This document shows positions 26,206-34,349 of a DNA stretch of 64,000 bases, in pieces. How positions within the stretch are numbered: the stretch's first letter is position 1; each line of letters opens with the position of its first letter. The notes under the pieces were generated by a model. That model saw nothing but the letters and a program-made list of their open reading frames with translations, was not told the origin of the DNA and made no database searches. The position numbers and the translations under genes were made by a program. The stretch covers positions 2,976,001-3,040,000 of the forward strand of contig NZ_CP109013.1 in NCBI RefSeq assembly GCF_036226745.1, in the 5' to 3' direction. Source of the stretch: Streptomyces sp. NBC_00683. Its GTDB lineage: Bacteria > Actinomycetota > Actinomycetes > Streptomycetales > Streptomycetaceae.

Positions 26206-27039
26206 TCACCGCCGGGGCGTTCCCGCTGCCTCCGCTTCGCGTCTGAACCGGTTGTAGGCGAGCCCCAGGGCACCCTGCACCAGCAGGATCAGGCCCGCCG
26301 CGACCCAGCCCCCGCTGCGCCGGCCGGCACCCCACAGGGTGAGCGGCACTCCTACCGCGACCTGCGCCGCGGCCGCCGCGCGGGCCCGGGGACCGAGCAC
26401 CCACGGCCCGAGGCTCCCGCTCTCGACCGCGTCGAGCTCCACCCGTACGGCATCGCGCCAGCCGGCCCACTCGATCTGTTCCGCTCGGGGGTGCGCCCCG
26501 GCCACGCTGCGCAGCCGGTCGGCGGACTCTCCGGGGGTGAGGCCGGCCGGGAGCGCGACTCCGGTACGGGTGAGGACGGAGAGAAGTCCGCGCAGCCGGG
26601 CGTCGGCGTCCGCCTCCGGATCCGGCCGGGTCAGCGCCTCCAGCTCCTGGACGTCCAGGACCGGATCGAGGCCCAGCCGTACCGCGAACGTCCGCATGGC
26701 CTCGTCCTCGCCCGCCGGGGTGCCGTCGGCCAGCCAGATGTAGCCGACCGGGCGGCGGAAGCCCGAGGCGAGGGTGTAGCCGGAGCGGTCGCCGTCCCAC
26801 CACAGGGCGAGCACCGGCCAGGCCGAACCCACCGCGAGCGCGGTCGCCCAGCCGCCGAGGACCCGGTCGACCGGCTCGCCGCCCTCACTGCGCCAGGGCT
26901 TCCCTTCGGGAACGACGGCGGTCCACCCGTCGCCGGCCGGGGTGAGCACCATCGGCTCACGCAGGAGATGCGCCAGGGGCCGTACGGTCTCGGGGTCGGC
27001 CCGGCACAGCAGCAGAGCGCCCACGGATGTCGCGGTCAT
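26206..27039 (-). CDS. Uncharacterised protein with C-terminal membrane segments
   Basis: A 277-residue protein. Residues 1-200 are soluble (CRADPETVRPLAHLLREPMVL, EGKPWRSEGGEPVDRVLGGWATALAVGS, GYTLASGFRRPVGYIWLADGTPAGEDEAMRTFAVRLG). Two hydrophobic segments follow near the end (about 220-240 and 245-262, GGWVAAGLILLVQGALGLAY), closed by a basic tail. No family recognised. The start is the ATG at 27039. The minus frame stays open far upstream through the DUF4097 gene, but this is a GC-rich shadow. Its start lies opposite the DUF4097/PadR pair across a 150-bp gap. Confidence 0.7.
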   Translation of the reverse strand: MTATSVGALLLCRADPETVRPLAHLLREPMVLTPAGDGWTAVVPEGKPWRSEGGEPVDRVLGGWATALAVGSAWPVLALWWDGDRSGYTLASGFRRPVGYIWLADGTPAGEDEAMRTFAVRLGLDPVLDVQELEALTRPDPEADADARLRGLLSVLTRTGVALPAGLTPGESADRLRSVAGAHPRAEQIEWAGWRDAVRVELDAVESGSLGPWVLGPRARAAAAAQVAVGVPLTLWGAGRRSGGWVAAGLILLVQGALGLAYNRFRREAEAAGTPRR

Positions 27040-27131
27040 GGTCCATACGCTAGGGCAATTCGCCCGTACATGACTCGATTTGCCCACTCCCGCCGCCCAT
27101 GCGCAGCCCCTTGACTTCCGCAATCCGCGAT

Positions 27132-27158
27132 ATATCGTGTTCTCAAGAGACGCGATAT
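27132..27158. promoter_or_regulatory. 27-bp imperfect palindrome, candidate PadR operator
   Basis: ATATCG (27132-27137) and CGATAT (27153-27158) are exact inverted repeats, and the inner halves (TGTTCTC / GAGACGC) also pair at most positions. Centre 27145, 45 bp upstream of the DUF4097 start. AT-rich, in the only promoter region of the DUF4097-padR unit, so autoregulation by the PadR protein is likely. Confidence 0.6.
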
Positions 27159-27189
27159 GTTGCGTCACGTTCTCCGGGAGGTCCGATCC

Positions 27190-28047
27190 ATGCCTGAGTC
27201 GACGTGGTCCGTCGCCGAGCCCCAGAGGCTCACGTTCGACGCCCCCGTGACGGCGCTGAGTGTGCGCATCGTCAACGGGGCGGTCAATGTCGTCGGCACC
27301 GAGGAGGCCACCGCACGCCTGGAGGTCTCCGGCATCGAGGGCCCCCCGCTGATCGTGACCCAACGCGACGGCACCCTGACCGTGACCTACGAGGATCTGC
27401 CGTGGAAGGGGTTCCTCAGCTGGCTCGACCGGAAGACGCCGCGGCGTCACGCCGTCGTCTCGCTCGCCGTGCCCTCCGGTGCGGCGGTGGAGGTCGGCGT
27501 CGTCGGCGCCGGGGCGGTCGTCTCCGGGATCCGGGGCCGCACGGAGCTGCGGGGTGTCACCGGTGACACGACCCTCGTGGGACTCGCCGGCGTGGTCCGC
27601 GCGGAGACCGTCTCCGGCAACCTGGAGGCCCAGGCCGTCACCGGCGACCTCCGCTTCCAGTCCGTGTCGGGTGACCTGACGGTCGTCGAGGGTGCCGGGA
27701 CGTCCGTACGGGCGGAATCGGTCAGCGGCCACATGGTCCTGGACGTCGATGCGTCCCCGAAGCCCACGGACATCAGACTGACCACGGTCTCCGGAGAGAT
27801 CGCCATCCGGCTGCCGCACCCGGCGGACGCGAAGGTCGAGGCGAACACCGCGAGCGGCGCGGTCTCCAACGCCTTCGAGGACCTGCGGGTCGGCGGCCAG
27901 TGGGGGGCGAAGAAGATCACAGGCACGCTCGGCGCCGGGACGGGGAAACTGAAGGCGACGACCGTCTCCGGCTCGATCGCCCTGCTGCGCCGCCCACCGG
28001 CCGAGGACGACCAGTACGACGCCGAGCCGACCGGAAAGGTGCTCTGA
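27190..28047 (+). CDS. DUF4097-family beta-helical protein
   Basis: A 285-residue protein starting at the ATG at 27190, preceded by GGGAGGTC. From about residue 95 it is built of short repeats ending in VSG or VTG (ETVSGNLEAQAVTGDLRFQSVSGDLTVVEG, ESVSGHMVL, TTVSGEIAIRL), the DUF4097 pattern expected to form a right-handed beta-helix. There is no signal peptide or membrane span, so it appears cytoplasmic or attached indirectly. DUF4097 genes are often paired with PadR regulators or anti-sigma-like factors and linked to envelope stress. Here the padR gene begins 1 bp after the stop. Confidence 0.85.
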   Translation: MPESTWSVAEPQRLTFDAPVTALSVRIVNGAVNVVGTEEATARLEVSGIEGPPLIVTQRDGTLTVTYEDLPWKGFLSWLDRKTPRRHAVVSLAVPSGAAVEVGVVGAGAVVSGIRGRTELRGVTGDTTLVGLAGVVRAETVSGNLEAQAVTGDLRFQSVSGDLTVVEGAGTSVRAESVSGHMVLDVDASPKPTDIRLTTVSGEIAIRLPHPADAKVEANTASGAVSNAFEDLRVGGQWGAKKITGTLGAGTGKLKATTVSGSIALLRRPPAEDDQYDAEPTGKVL

Positions 28048-28048
28048 C

Positions 28049-29026
28049 ATGCCCCCCGTTTTCGCCCACGGCCGCCTGCGCCTGTACCTCCTGAAGCTGC
28101 TGGACGAGGCCCCGCGGCACGGCTACGAGGTGATCCGTCTGCTGGAGGAACGCTTCCAGGGGCTGTACGCGCCGTCGGCCGGCACCGTGTACCCGCGCCT
28201 GGCGAAGCTGGAGGCCGAAGGCCTGGTCACCCATGCCACCGAAGGCGGCCGCAAGGTCTACTCGATCACCGACGCCGGGCGCGCCGAGCTGGCGGGCCGG
28301 GGCGGCGAGCTGGCCGACCTGGAGCTGGAGATCCGCGAATCGGTCTCCGAGCTGGCCGCGGAGATCCGCGACGACGTACGCGGCGCGGCGGGCAAGGTGC
28401 GCAGCGAGATGCGGGCGGCGGCGTCCGAGTCGCGGCAGGCCACGGGCGGTGCCCGGAGCGGCTGGGACGCCGACTTCGGGGACAGCGAGACGTGGCGCAC
28501 GGCGAAGGAGGAGCTCCGCAAGGCCAAGCAGGAGTGGAAGGAACAGGCCCGCCGGGCGAAGGACGAGTCCCGCCGCGCCCGCGAGGACGCCGAGCAGGCC
28601 CGCCGCCAGGCCCGGGAGGCCCATGAGAAGGCGCGCGAGCAGATGCAGAACGCCGCACGCCAGGTGCAGGAGCATTTCGCTCGGGGCGACTGGCCCACGG
28701 GCGTACGCGAAGGCCTGGCCGAGATCACCGGCCAGCTCGGCAACTTCGCCAAGACCGGCAGCTGGCCCTCGTACACGAGGCCCGACCCCGCCGCTCCCGA
28801 CGTCGAGTGGGCCGCCGACGCGGCGGCCACGGGTGACCCGTCCCGTGACCTGGACCGCCTGCTGGACCGCTTCCGCGACGACATCCGGGACGCGGCACGG
28901 GACCGGGGAGTCACCGAGGACCAGCTGACGGAGGCCCGCCGCCACCTCGCGACGGCTGCGACACACATCGGCACGCTGCTCCGAGGCAACGCCGACGGCA
29001 AGGCCGAGAACACCAGGAAGGGCTGA
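28049..29026 (+). CDS. PadR-family regulator with long charged coiled coil
   Basis: A 325-residue protein, about three times the length of a minimal PadR. The N-terminal winged helix (about 8-85) reads LRLYLLKLLDEAPRHGYEVIRLLEERFQGLYAPSAGTVYPRLAKLEAEGLVTHATEGGRKVYSITDAGR. A long Arg/Lys/Glu/Ala-rich region (about 88-225: KAKQEWKEQARRAKDESRRAREDAEQARRQ) predicts an extended coiled coil, and the C-terminal part contains DLDRLLDRFRDDIRDAARD. It is encoded one base after the DUF4097 gene, so the two are coupled. Likely a repressor of its own operon through the 27132 palindrome (inference). Confidence 0.88.
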   Translation: MPPVFAHGRLRLYLLKLLDEAPRHGYEVIRLLEERFQGLYAPSAGTVYPRLAKLEAEGLVTHATEGGRKVYSITDAGRAELAGRGGELADLELEIRESVSELAAEIRDDVRGAAGKVRSEMRAAASESRQATGGARSGWDADFGDSETWRTAKEELRKAKQEWKEQARRAKDESRRAREDAEQARRQAREAHEKAREQMQNAARQVQEHFARGDWPTGVREGLAEITGQLGNFAKTGSWPSYTRPDPAAPDVEWAADAAATGDPSRDLDRLLDRFRDDIRDAARDRGVTEDQLTEARRHLATAATHIGTLLRGNADGKAENTRKG

Positions 29027-29039
29027 CCGCCCAGGCTGT

Positions 29040-29089
29040 CCGGGCCGCAGGGGAAGACCGACCGGGTCCGTCCCGGCCCTGCGGCCCGG
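29040..29089. terminator. Bidirectional terminator after padR
   Basis: CCGGGCCGCAGGG (29040-29052) pairs perfectly with CCCTGCGGCCCGG (29077-29089) around a 24-nt loop, between two convergent genes. Confidence 0.7.
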
Positions 29090-29118
29090 CGCGCAGGCCG
29101 GGACAAGCCCGGTGTGGG

Positions 29119-29691
29119 TCAGCCCGCCTTGGCCCGGCCTTCTCCCTCGTCCCCGTACAGGGCACGCTCCACCGTGGCGTACGTCGCGCCGTGATCCGCG
29201 AGCACGTCGGCGACCACTCCGGGGCAGGCCGTCAGCGCCAGAAGGACGTGCTCCTCGCCGATGAACTTGTCGCCTCGTCCGAGGGCGACGCGCAGGGACT
29301 TCTCCAGGATGCCCTTCGCTCCCCCGGTGAACGGGCGCTGCGCCGACCACCACCGGCGGCTCCTGCGGTCACCCTCCAGGGCTCCCTCGCCGTGGGCGCC
29401 CTCGACTCTGGCCACGATCTCGGTGACGTCGATGCCGAGGCCGGCCAGCGCCTCCGTATCGGCCTTGGTGAGGCCGCCGCGACGCCTGGCCTCGGCGAGA
29501 GCCGACTCCAGGGAGGAGCGTCGGTCGACGAGTCCGAGGGAGGCGACGGCGAAGGCCGCCCGGCTGCCCGTCCGGTCCAGCAGCGAGAGCAGCAGGTGTT
29601 CCTCGCTGACGGAGTCCGAGCCGGCCCGCTCGGCATGAACCACGGCGCCCGTCACCGTGGCCCGGGCACCCTTGGTGAATCGCTCGAACAT
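29119..29691 (-). CDS. Clp N-terminal-domain protein without ATPase module
   Basis: A 190-residue protein made only of two ClpN (Clp_N repeat) halves: MFERFTKGARATVTGAVVHAERAGSDSVSEEHLLLSLLD (repeat 1) and RPFTGGAKGILEKSLRVALGRGDKFIGEEHVLLALTA (repeat 2). No AAA+ module, Walker motif or protease follows, so it cannot unfold proteins itself. Stand-alone ClpN proteins may act as adaptors or decoys for ClpC-type unfoldases. The ATG at 29691 has GGGAGG upstream and overlaps the stop of the HTH gene by one base (TGATG), so the two are translationally coupled. Confidence 0.85.
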   Translation of the reverse strand: MFERFTKGARATVTGAVVHAERAGSDSVSEEHLLLSLLDRTGSRAAFAVASLGLVDRRSSLESALAEARRRGGLTKADTEALAGLGIDVTEIVARVEGAHGEGALEGDRRSRRWWSAQRPFTGGAKGILEKSLRVALGRGDKFIGEEHVLLALTACPGVVADVLADHGATYATVERALYGDEGEGRAKAG

Positions 29692-29900
29692 CAATGCCTC
29701 CCGTACTTCTTGTGCACGGCCTGCCGGCTGACACCCAGCTCGGCAGCGATTTCCTGCCACGACCAGCCCTGGGCGCGGGCACTTCTCACTTGCACGGCTT
29801 CGAGTTGCTCAAGCAGCCGCCGCAGCGCGGCGACGGCCCGCAACCCCACGCGCGGGTCGTGATCACCGGCACGTGCGGCGAGATCCGTTGCTTCGGTCAT
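29691..29900 (-). CDS. Small HTH protein coupled to the ClpN gene
   Basis: A 69-residue protein. The C-terminal WSWQEIAAELGVSRQAVHKKYGRH is a clear helix-turn-helix of the sigma-70 region 4/Fis type. The first 45 residues are helical with a leucine-rich stretch (VAALRRLLEQLEAVQV). It is too short for more than DNA binding and dimerisation. It lies upstream of and overlaps the ClpN gene, so it may regulate the unit or work with the ClpN protein. Confidence 0.8.
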   Translation of the reverse strand: MTEATDLAARAGDHDPRVGLRAVAALRRLLEQLEAVQVRSARAQGWSWQEIAAELGVSRQAVHKKYGRH

Positions 29901-29931
29901 GATGTCAACCTACATTGACACCCGGGCAACG

Positions 29932-30477
29932 TCAATCAAAGTTGACAGGATCGGTGGCCAGCCGGGCGTGACGCTCCACGTCGTACCGGACCTCGCCGTA
30001 GCGGAGCTTCCCCCGTTCGAGGCCCTCCACCGCGAAGCCGGCCCGCTCGGCCACCTTGCAGGAGGCCGGATTGTTCGTCCGGTGTCCGAGTTCCAGCCGG
30101 TGGAGCCCCAGGTCGTCGAAGGCCCAGCGGGCGAGCGCCCGTACGCCCGCGGCGGCGACACCCCCGCCACGCGCCCCCTCGACCGTCCAGTACGAGACCC
30201 AGCCGGTGTCGTGGACATGGTTCACCGCGGTCACGGCAACGCACCCGAGCACCACGTCGTCCCGGACGACGGCCCACGCGTACCCGGTGCCGGCCGCCCG
30301 CTCCTTCTCACGGTCGGCGATCCAGTCCAGTGCCTCGGCCGGGGAGGTGACCGGCCGGCCCGACTGCCGCGACATCTCGGCCGGGGCGAAGGCCCGGAGG
30401 ACGGCAGGGGCGTCGTACGGCTGCCAGGGGCGCAGCGACAGCCCCTCCCCCGCGTACGGCCCGGTCCCGCCGGTCAC
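29932..30477 (-). CDS. GNAT N-acetyltransferase (RimJ/RimL type)
   Basis: A 181-residue acetyltransferase. SLRPWQPYDAPAVLRAF opens the fold, WAVVRDDVVLGCVAV forms the central strands, YWTVEGARGGGVAAAGVRALARWAF is the acetyl-CoA-binding motif A, and LHRLELGHRTNNPASCKVAERAGFAVEG is the RimJ/L-type tail. Likely acetylates an amino group of a protein or small molecule; the acceptor is unknown. Its GTG overlaps the stop of the upstream oxidoreductase gene (GTGA) and has no ribosome site of its own, indicating coupled translation. Confidence 0.87.
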   Translation of the reverse strand: MTGGTGPYAGEGLSLRPWQPYDAPAVLRAFAPAEMSRQSGRPVTSPAEALDWIADREKERAAGTGYAWAVVRDDVVLGCVAVTAVNHVHDTGWVSYWTVEGARGGGVAAAGVRALARWAFDDLGLHRLELGHRTNNPASCKVAERAGFAVEGLERGKLRYGEVRYDVERHARLATDPVNFD

Positions 30478-31439
30478 GTGGTGGTCAGCACGATCTTCCC
30501 GAACTGATCTCCGGCAGCGAGCCGCTCGAAGCCCTCACGGGCCCGGTCCAGCGGAAGGACCTCATCGATGACGGGACGTACGCCGGTGGCCGCGCAGAAC
30601 GACAGCAGGTCCTCCAGCTCGTCCTTGGAGCCCATGGTCGAGCCGACGACCTTGAGCTCCAGGAAGAAGATCCGGGTCAGCTCCGCATGCGCGGGACGGT
30701 CGCCGCTGGTCGCACCCGAGATGACCAGGGTGCCGCCGGGACGGAGGGACTTCACCGAGTGGGACCAGGTCGCGGCGCCGACGGTCTCGATGACGGCGTC
30801 GACGCGCTGCGGCAGCCGGGCGCCGGGCTCGTACGCCTCGATCGCACCCAGCTCGACGGCCCGCTTGCGCCTGGCCTCGTCACGGCTCGTGGCGTACACC
30901 CTGAGTCCGGCGGCCTTGCCGAGCACGATCGCCGCGGTGGCCACACCGCCACCCGCCCCCTGGACGAGGACGGAGTCGCCGGGCCGGACGCCCGCGTTGG
31001 TGAACAGCATCCGGTACGCGGTGAGCCAGGCGGTCGGCAGGCAGGCGGCCTCCTCGAAGGTGAGCTCCTTCGGCTTGGGCAGCACGTTCCAGCTCGGGAC
31101 CGTGACCTGCTCGGCGAACGTCCCCTGGTAGCGCTCGGTGAGGATGGAGCGGGGCTCCCGGGGGCCGACCCCGTGCCCGGTCTGGCCGATCACCGAGTGC
31201 AGGACGACCTCGTTGCCGTCCTGGTCGATCCCGGCGGCGTCGCAGCCGAGGATCATGGGCAGCTTGTCCTCCGCGAGACCGACGCCCCGCAGGGACCAGA
31301 GATCGTGGTGGTTGAGGGAGGCGGCCCTGACGGAGACGGTGGTCCAGCCGGGTCGCGCCTCGGGAGCGGGGCGTTCGCCCAGCTCAAGTCCGTTGAGGGG
31401 CTGGTCCCGGTCGATGCGTGCGGCGTAGGCGGCGAACAT
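30474..31439 (-). CDS. Zinc-type alcohol dehydrogenase-like oxidoreductase (MDR family)
   Basis: A 321-residue medium-chain dehydrogenase. N-terminal GroES-like part (VSVRAASLNHHDLWSLRGVG, LGCDAAGI) and Rossmann domain with GAGGGVATAAI. The structural-zinc Cys cluster is absent, so this is a quinone-oxidoreductase-like branch using NADPH. Substrate unknown. TATCGT sits seven bases before the ATG, fitting a leaderless mRNA. It forms a two-gene unit with the GNAT gene downstream. Confidence 0.87.
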   Translation of the reverse strand: MFAAYAARIDRDQPLNGLELGERPAPEARPGWTTVSVRAASLNHHDLWSLRGVGLAEDKLPMILGCDAAGIDQDGNEVVLHSVIGQTGHGVGPREPRSILTERYQGTFAEQVTVPSWNVLPKPKELTFEEAACLPTAWLTAYRMLFTNAGVRPGDSVLVQGAGGGVATAAIVLGKAAGLRVYATSRDEARRKRAVELGAIEAYEPGARLPQRVDAVIETVGAATWSHSVKSLRPGGTLVISGATSGDRPAHAELTRIFFLELKVVGSTMGSKDELEDLLSFCAATGVRPVIDEVLPLDRAREGFERLAAGDQFGKIVLTTT

Positions 31440-31599
31440 GGCCCCGACGATAGGCGGTGACGCGCCGTGACGTAACTGTCCGATGGTGTGACGCTCGCCC
31501 CAACAGGCTCGCCCCACACGCCACAGGCGGAACAGGGGCGGGTGGGGGAACAGACCCGCGCAGCGGACCCGCTCCCCGACCCACCCCCGCCTCACCGCA

Positions 31600-32838
31600 T
31601 CAGCGGCGTGCCACGCCCTCGGCCCGCGCGGCCGCGGCCACCGCGGCCGTGACCGCCGGAGCGACCCGCTCGTCGAACGGCGAGGGGATCACGTAGTCCG
31701 CCGCCAGTTCGTCGCCGACGACGTCCGCCAGGGCGTTCGCCGCGGCGATCTTCATGCCCTCGGTGATCCGGGAGGCCCGGACCTGTAGCGCGCCCGCGAA
31801 GATGCCGGGGAACGCCAGCACGTTGTTGATCTGGTTCGGGTAGTCCGAGCGCCCGGTCGCCACCACAGCCGCGTACTTGTGCGCGATGTCGGGGTGGACC
31901 TCGGGGTTCGGGTTCGCCATGGCGAAGACGAACGCGCCGGGCGCCATCGAGGCGACGGCCGGCTCGGGGACCGTACCGCCGGAGACCCCGATGAAGACGT
32001 CCGCGCCCGCGAGGGCCGTCTCCAGCGGACCGGAGAGGCCCGCCCTGTTCGTCAGTTCCGCCAGCTCGCGCTTGACGTCCGTGAGGTCGTCGCGGTCCCG
32101 GCTGACGATGCCCTTGCGGTCAGCGACGGCGACGTCACCGATGCCCGCCTCCAGCAGGAACTTCGCGATCGCCACTCCGGCCGCACCGGCGCCGGAGATG
32201 ACGCCGCGCAGATCACCGAGGGTCCGCCCCGAGAGCTTCGCGGCGTTGCGCAGTGCCGCGAGCGTCACGACGGCCGTGCCGTGCTGGTCGTCGTGGAAGA
32301 CCGGAATGTCCAGGCGCTCCTGGAGCTTGCGCTCGATCTCGAAGCACCTGGGGGCCGAGATGTCCTCCAGGTTGACCCCGCCGAAGGACGGCGCGAGGCG
32401 CACCACGGTCTCGATGATCTCGTCCGTGTCGGTGGTCGCGAGCGCGATCGGAACCGCGTCGACGCCGCCGAACTGCTTGAACAGGATCGCCTTGCCCTCC
32501 ATCACCGGGAGGGATGCCTCGGGGCCGATGTCCCCGAGGCCGAGCACGGCGGTGCCGTCCGTCACGACGGCCACGACCTGCGACTTCCAGGTGTAGTCGT
32601 GGACGAGCTCGGGATTCTCGGCGATGGCGCTGCACACCTTGGCCACGCCGGGCGTGTACGCGAGGGACAGGTCGTCCTTGTCGCGGATGGGCACGGTGGC
32701 CTGCACGGCCATCTTCCCGCCGCGGTGGAGGGCGAAGGCCGGATCGAAGAGCTCGTCCGCACCGCTGATGTCGTTCGCACTGGCCGCACCGTGCGTCTTG
32801 CTTTCGTCGCTGCGAGGATTGACGATCTCCGCTGCCAT
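31600..32838 (-). CDS. Malic enzyme (malate dehydrogenase, decarboxylating)
   Basis: A 412-residue short-form bacterial malic enzyme converting malate to pyruvate and CO2. Present are LSLAYTPGVAKVC (substrate-binding Tyr and Lys region), VTDGTAVLGLGDIGPEASLPVMEGKAILFKQFGGVDAVPI, LEDISAPRCFEIE and FHDDQHGTAVVTLAAL (metal-binding Asp), then the Rossmann GAGAAGVAIAKFL. Supplies pyruvate and reducing power. From memory the S. coelicolor homologue next to this transporter prefers NADP. The ATG at 32838 has AAGGGG 7-8 bases upstream. Confidence 0.94.
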   Translation of the reverse strand: MAAEIVNPRSDESKTHGAASANDISGADELFDPAFALHRGGKMAVQATVPIRDKDDLSLAYTPGVAKVCSAIAENPELVHDYTWKSQVVAVVTDGTAVLGLGDIGPEASLPVMEGKAILFKQFGGVDAVPIALATTDTDEIIETVVRLAPSFGGVNLEDISAPRCFEIERKLQERLDIPVFHDDQHGTAVVTLAALRNAAKLSGRTLGDLRGVISGAGAAGVAIAKFLLEAGIGDVAVADRKGIVSRDRDDLTDVKRELAELTNRAGLSGPLETALAGADVFIGVSGGTVPEPAVASMAPGAFVFAMANPNPEVHPDIAHKYAAVVATGRSDYPNQINNVLAFPGIFAGALQVRASRITEGMKIAAANALADVVGDELAADYVIPSPFDERVAPAVTAAVAAAARAEGVARR

Positions 32839-33359
32839 TGTGTTGACCCCTTAAGTCTTCATCGTTTGAGGGTGGCCACTCCTGGTTGAGGAGGGGTGGG
32901 CGGGCACCGCGTACGTTCCCGGCACTGAGCGGTTGGCCCGCTCCGCAAGGGAGGTACGTACGCGCGGGCGCGCCGCACACGCGCCCTGGGCCCCGGATGA
33001 GGGGTGTAAAGGTCTTTCTTACCTGACGGACGGTGCCCCGGACGAGTCCATACCGCCTCGGTGACATGACTCATAGTCGAATATCTGGACAAGTCCACTA
33101 AGGGTCATAAAGGTCGTCCGCCGGTCGAGACGCACCGGAGATTCTCCGGAAGAATGCTCGATTTCCAACAGATGGTCCGGCCTTGCAGTACCGGCCCGTT
33201 GGGGTTCGGGGGTCGCCCGTTACCCGATTTTGACATGCCGGGTCCCCTGAATGGGCTAGTCCGAATGGCAAGATGCCGTAATCACACAAGGTTGCGACAC
33301 CCGATGGTGCGTGCCAACCCGATGACCAGCGTTCTTCTCACCGCCGGAGGATTCCGACC
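32839..33359. other. Divergent intergenic region (521 bp) between malic enzyme and ABC transporter
   Basis: No convincing gene; short frames here have non-Streptomyces-like codon use. It holds a perfect TGGAC-AA-GTCCA dyad at 33086-33097, and a TTGACA hexamer at 33230-33235 facing the transporter, without a well-spaced -10. AT content is raised around 33060-33110 (CATGACTCATAG, GGTCATAAAGG). Long leaders or multiple promoters for both divergent units are likely. Confidence 0.5.
33086..33097. promoter_or_regulatory. Perfect dyad in the malic enzyme/transporter gap
   Basis: TGGAC-AA-GTCCA, embedded in the most AT-rich part of the gap. Candidate operator shared by divergent carbon and nitrogen genes; protein unknown. 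Confidence 0.35.
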
Positions 33360-34322
33360 ATGACCGCAAGCACCACGCGTCGTACGACCGCGAAGTCCCG
33401 GATTGCCGCGGTCTGCGCTGTCGCGGTCGCGGGCACCCTGCTGCTGACCGCCTGTGGCGACCAGACAGAGAGCGGCTCGACGAAGGCCGGCGACGGCACC
33501 GCGTCGAAGAGCGGTGCCCCGCTGTTCGACAAGCTCCCGGCGAAGTACCAGAAGTCCGGCGTCATCAAGGTCGGCACGAACGCCGAGTACGCCCCGATGG
33601 AGTCCGTCGAGAACGGCAAGATCGTCGGCGTCGACCCCGACATCGCCGAGGCGCTCGGCAAGCAGCTGGGCGTGAAGTTCGAGTTCACCTCCGGCTCCTT
33701 CGACGGTCTGATCACCGCCCTGAACACCGGTCGCCACGACATCGCCATGTCGTCCATCACGGACAACAAGCAGCGTCAGGAGGGCCTGGACGACAAGGGC
33801 AAGAAGCTCGGCAAGGGCGTCGACTTCGTCGACTACTTCCTCGCCGGCACCGCCGTCTACACCAAGAAGGGCAACCCCGAGGGCATCAAGTCCATCGAGG
33901 ACCTGTGCGGGAAGGTCGCGGCGGTCCAGCGCGGCACCACGTACGAGGAGGCCCTGAAGAAGCAGTCCAAGGCCTGCACCGCCGGTGGTGAGAAGGCCAT
34001 CAAGATCGAGTCCTTCGAGAACGACACCGAGGCCCAGACCCGCGTGAAGTCGGGCGGCGCCGTCGCCGGTGTCAACGACTACCCGGTCGCGGTCGACCTG
34101 GCCCGCAAGGCCGGTGGCGGCAACGACTTCGAGGTCGTCGGCGAGCAGGTCGACGCCGGCCCGTTCGGCATCGCGGTCAACAAGGACAACACCGAACTGC
34201 GTGACGTGCTCAAGGAGGCCGTCGACGCGATCATCGCCGACGGCTCCTACAAGAAGGTGCTCGACAAGTGGGGCGCCGGCACCGGAGCGATCGACAAGGC
34301 CGCCGTCAACGGCGGCAAGTGA
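33360..34322 (+). CDS. Amino acid ABC transporter substrate-binding lipoprotein
   Basis: A 320-residue lipoprotein: basic N-terminus, hydrophobic stretch and lipobox LLLTACGD (Cys about residue 32). The family 3 solute-binding fold follows (VIKVGTNAEYAPMESVENGKIVGVDPDIAEALGKQLGVKFEF, FDGLITALNTGRHDIAMSSITD, KVAAVQRGTTYEEAL, GAVAGVNDYPVAVD). Such proteins deliver glutamate, glutamine or other polar amino acids to the membrane complex encoded by the next two genes. ATG preceded by GGAGG. Confidence 0.93.
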   Translation: MTASTTRRTTAKSRIAAVCAVAVAGTLLLTACGDQTESGSTKAGDGTASKSGAPLFDKLPAKYQKSGVIKVGTNAEYAPMESVENGKIVGVDPDIAEALGKQLGVKFEFTSGSFDGLITALNTGRHDIAMSSITDNKQRQEGLDDKGKKLGKGVDFVDYFLAGTAVYTKKGNPEGIKSIEDLCGKVAAVQRGTTYEEALKKQSKACTAGGEKAIKIESFENDTEAQTRVKSGGAVAGVNDYPVAVDLARKAGGGNDFEVVGEQVDAGPFGIAVNKDNTELRDVLKEAVDAIIADGSYKKVLDKWGAGTGAIDKAAVNGGK

Positions 34323-34349
34323 CCGTCGCACCACCGAAGGGCAGTCACC

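Noticed and set aside
33154..33363. Possible 69-codon gene upstream of the ABC transporter
   Set aside because: Codon use and composition are not Streptomyces-like coding. It overlaps the transporter start and its ribosome site.
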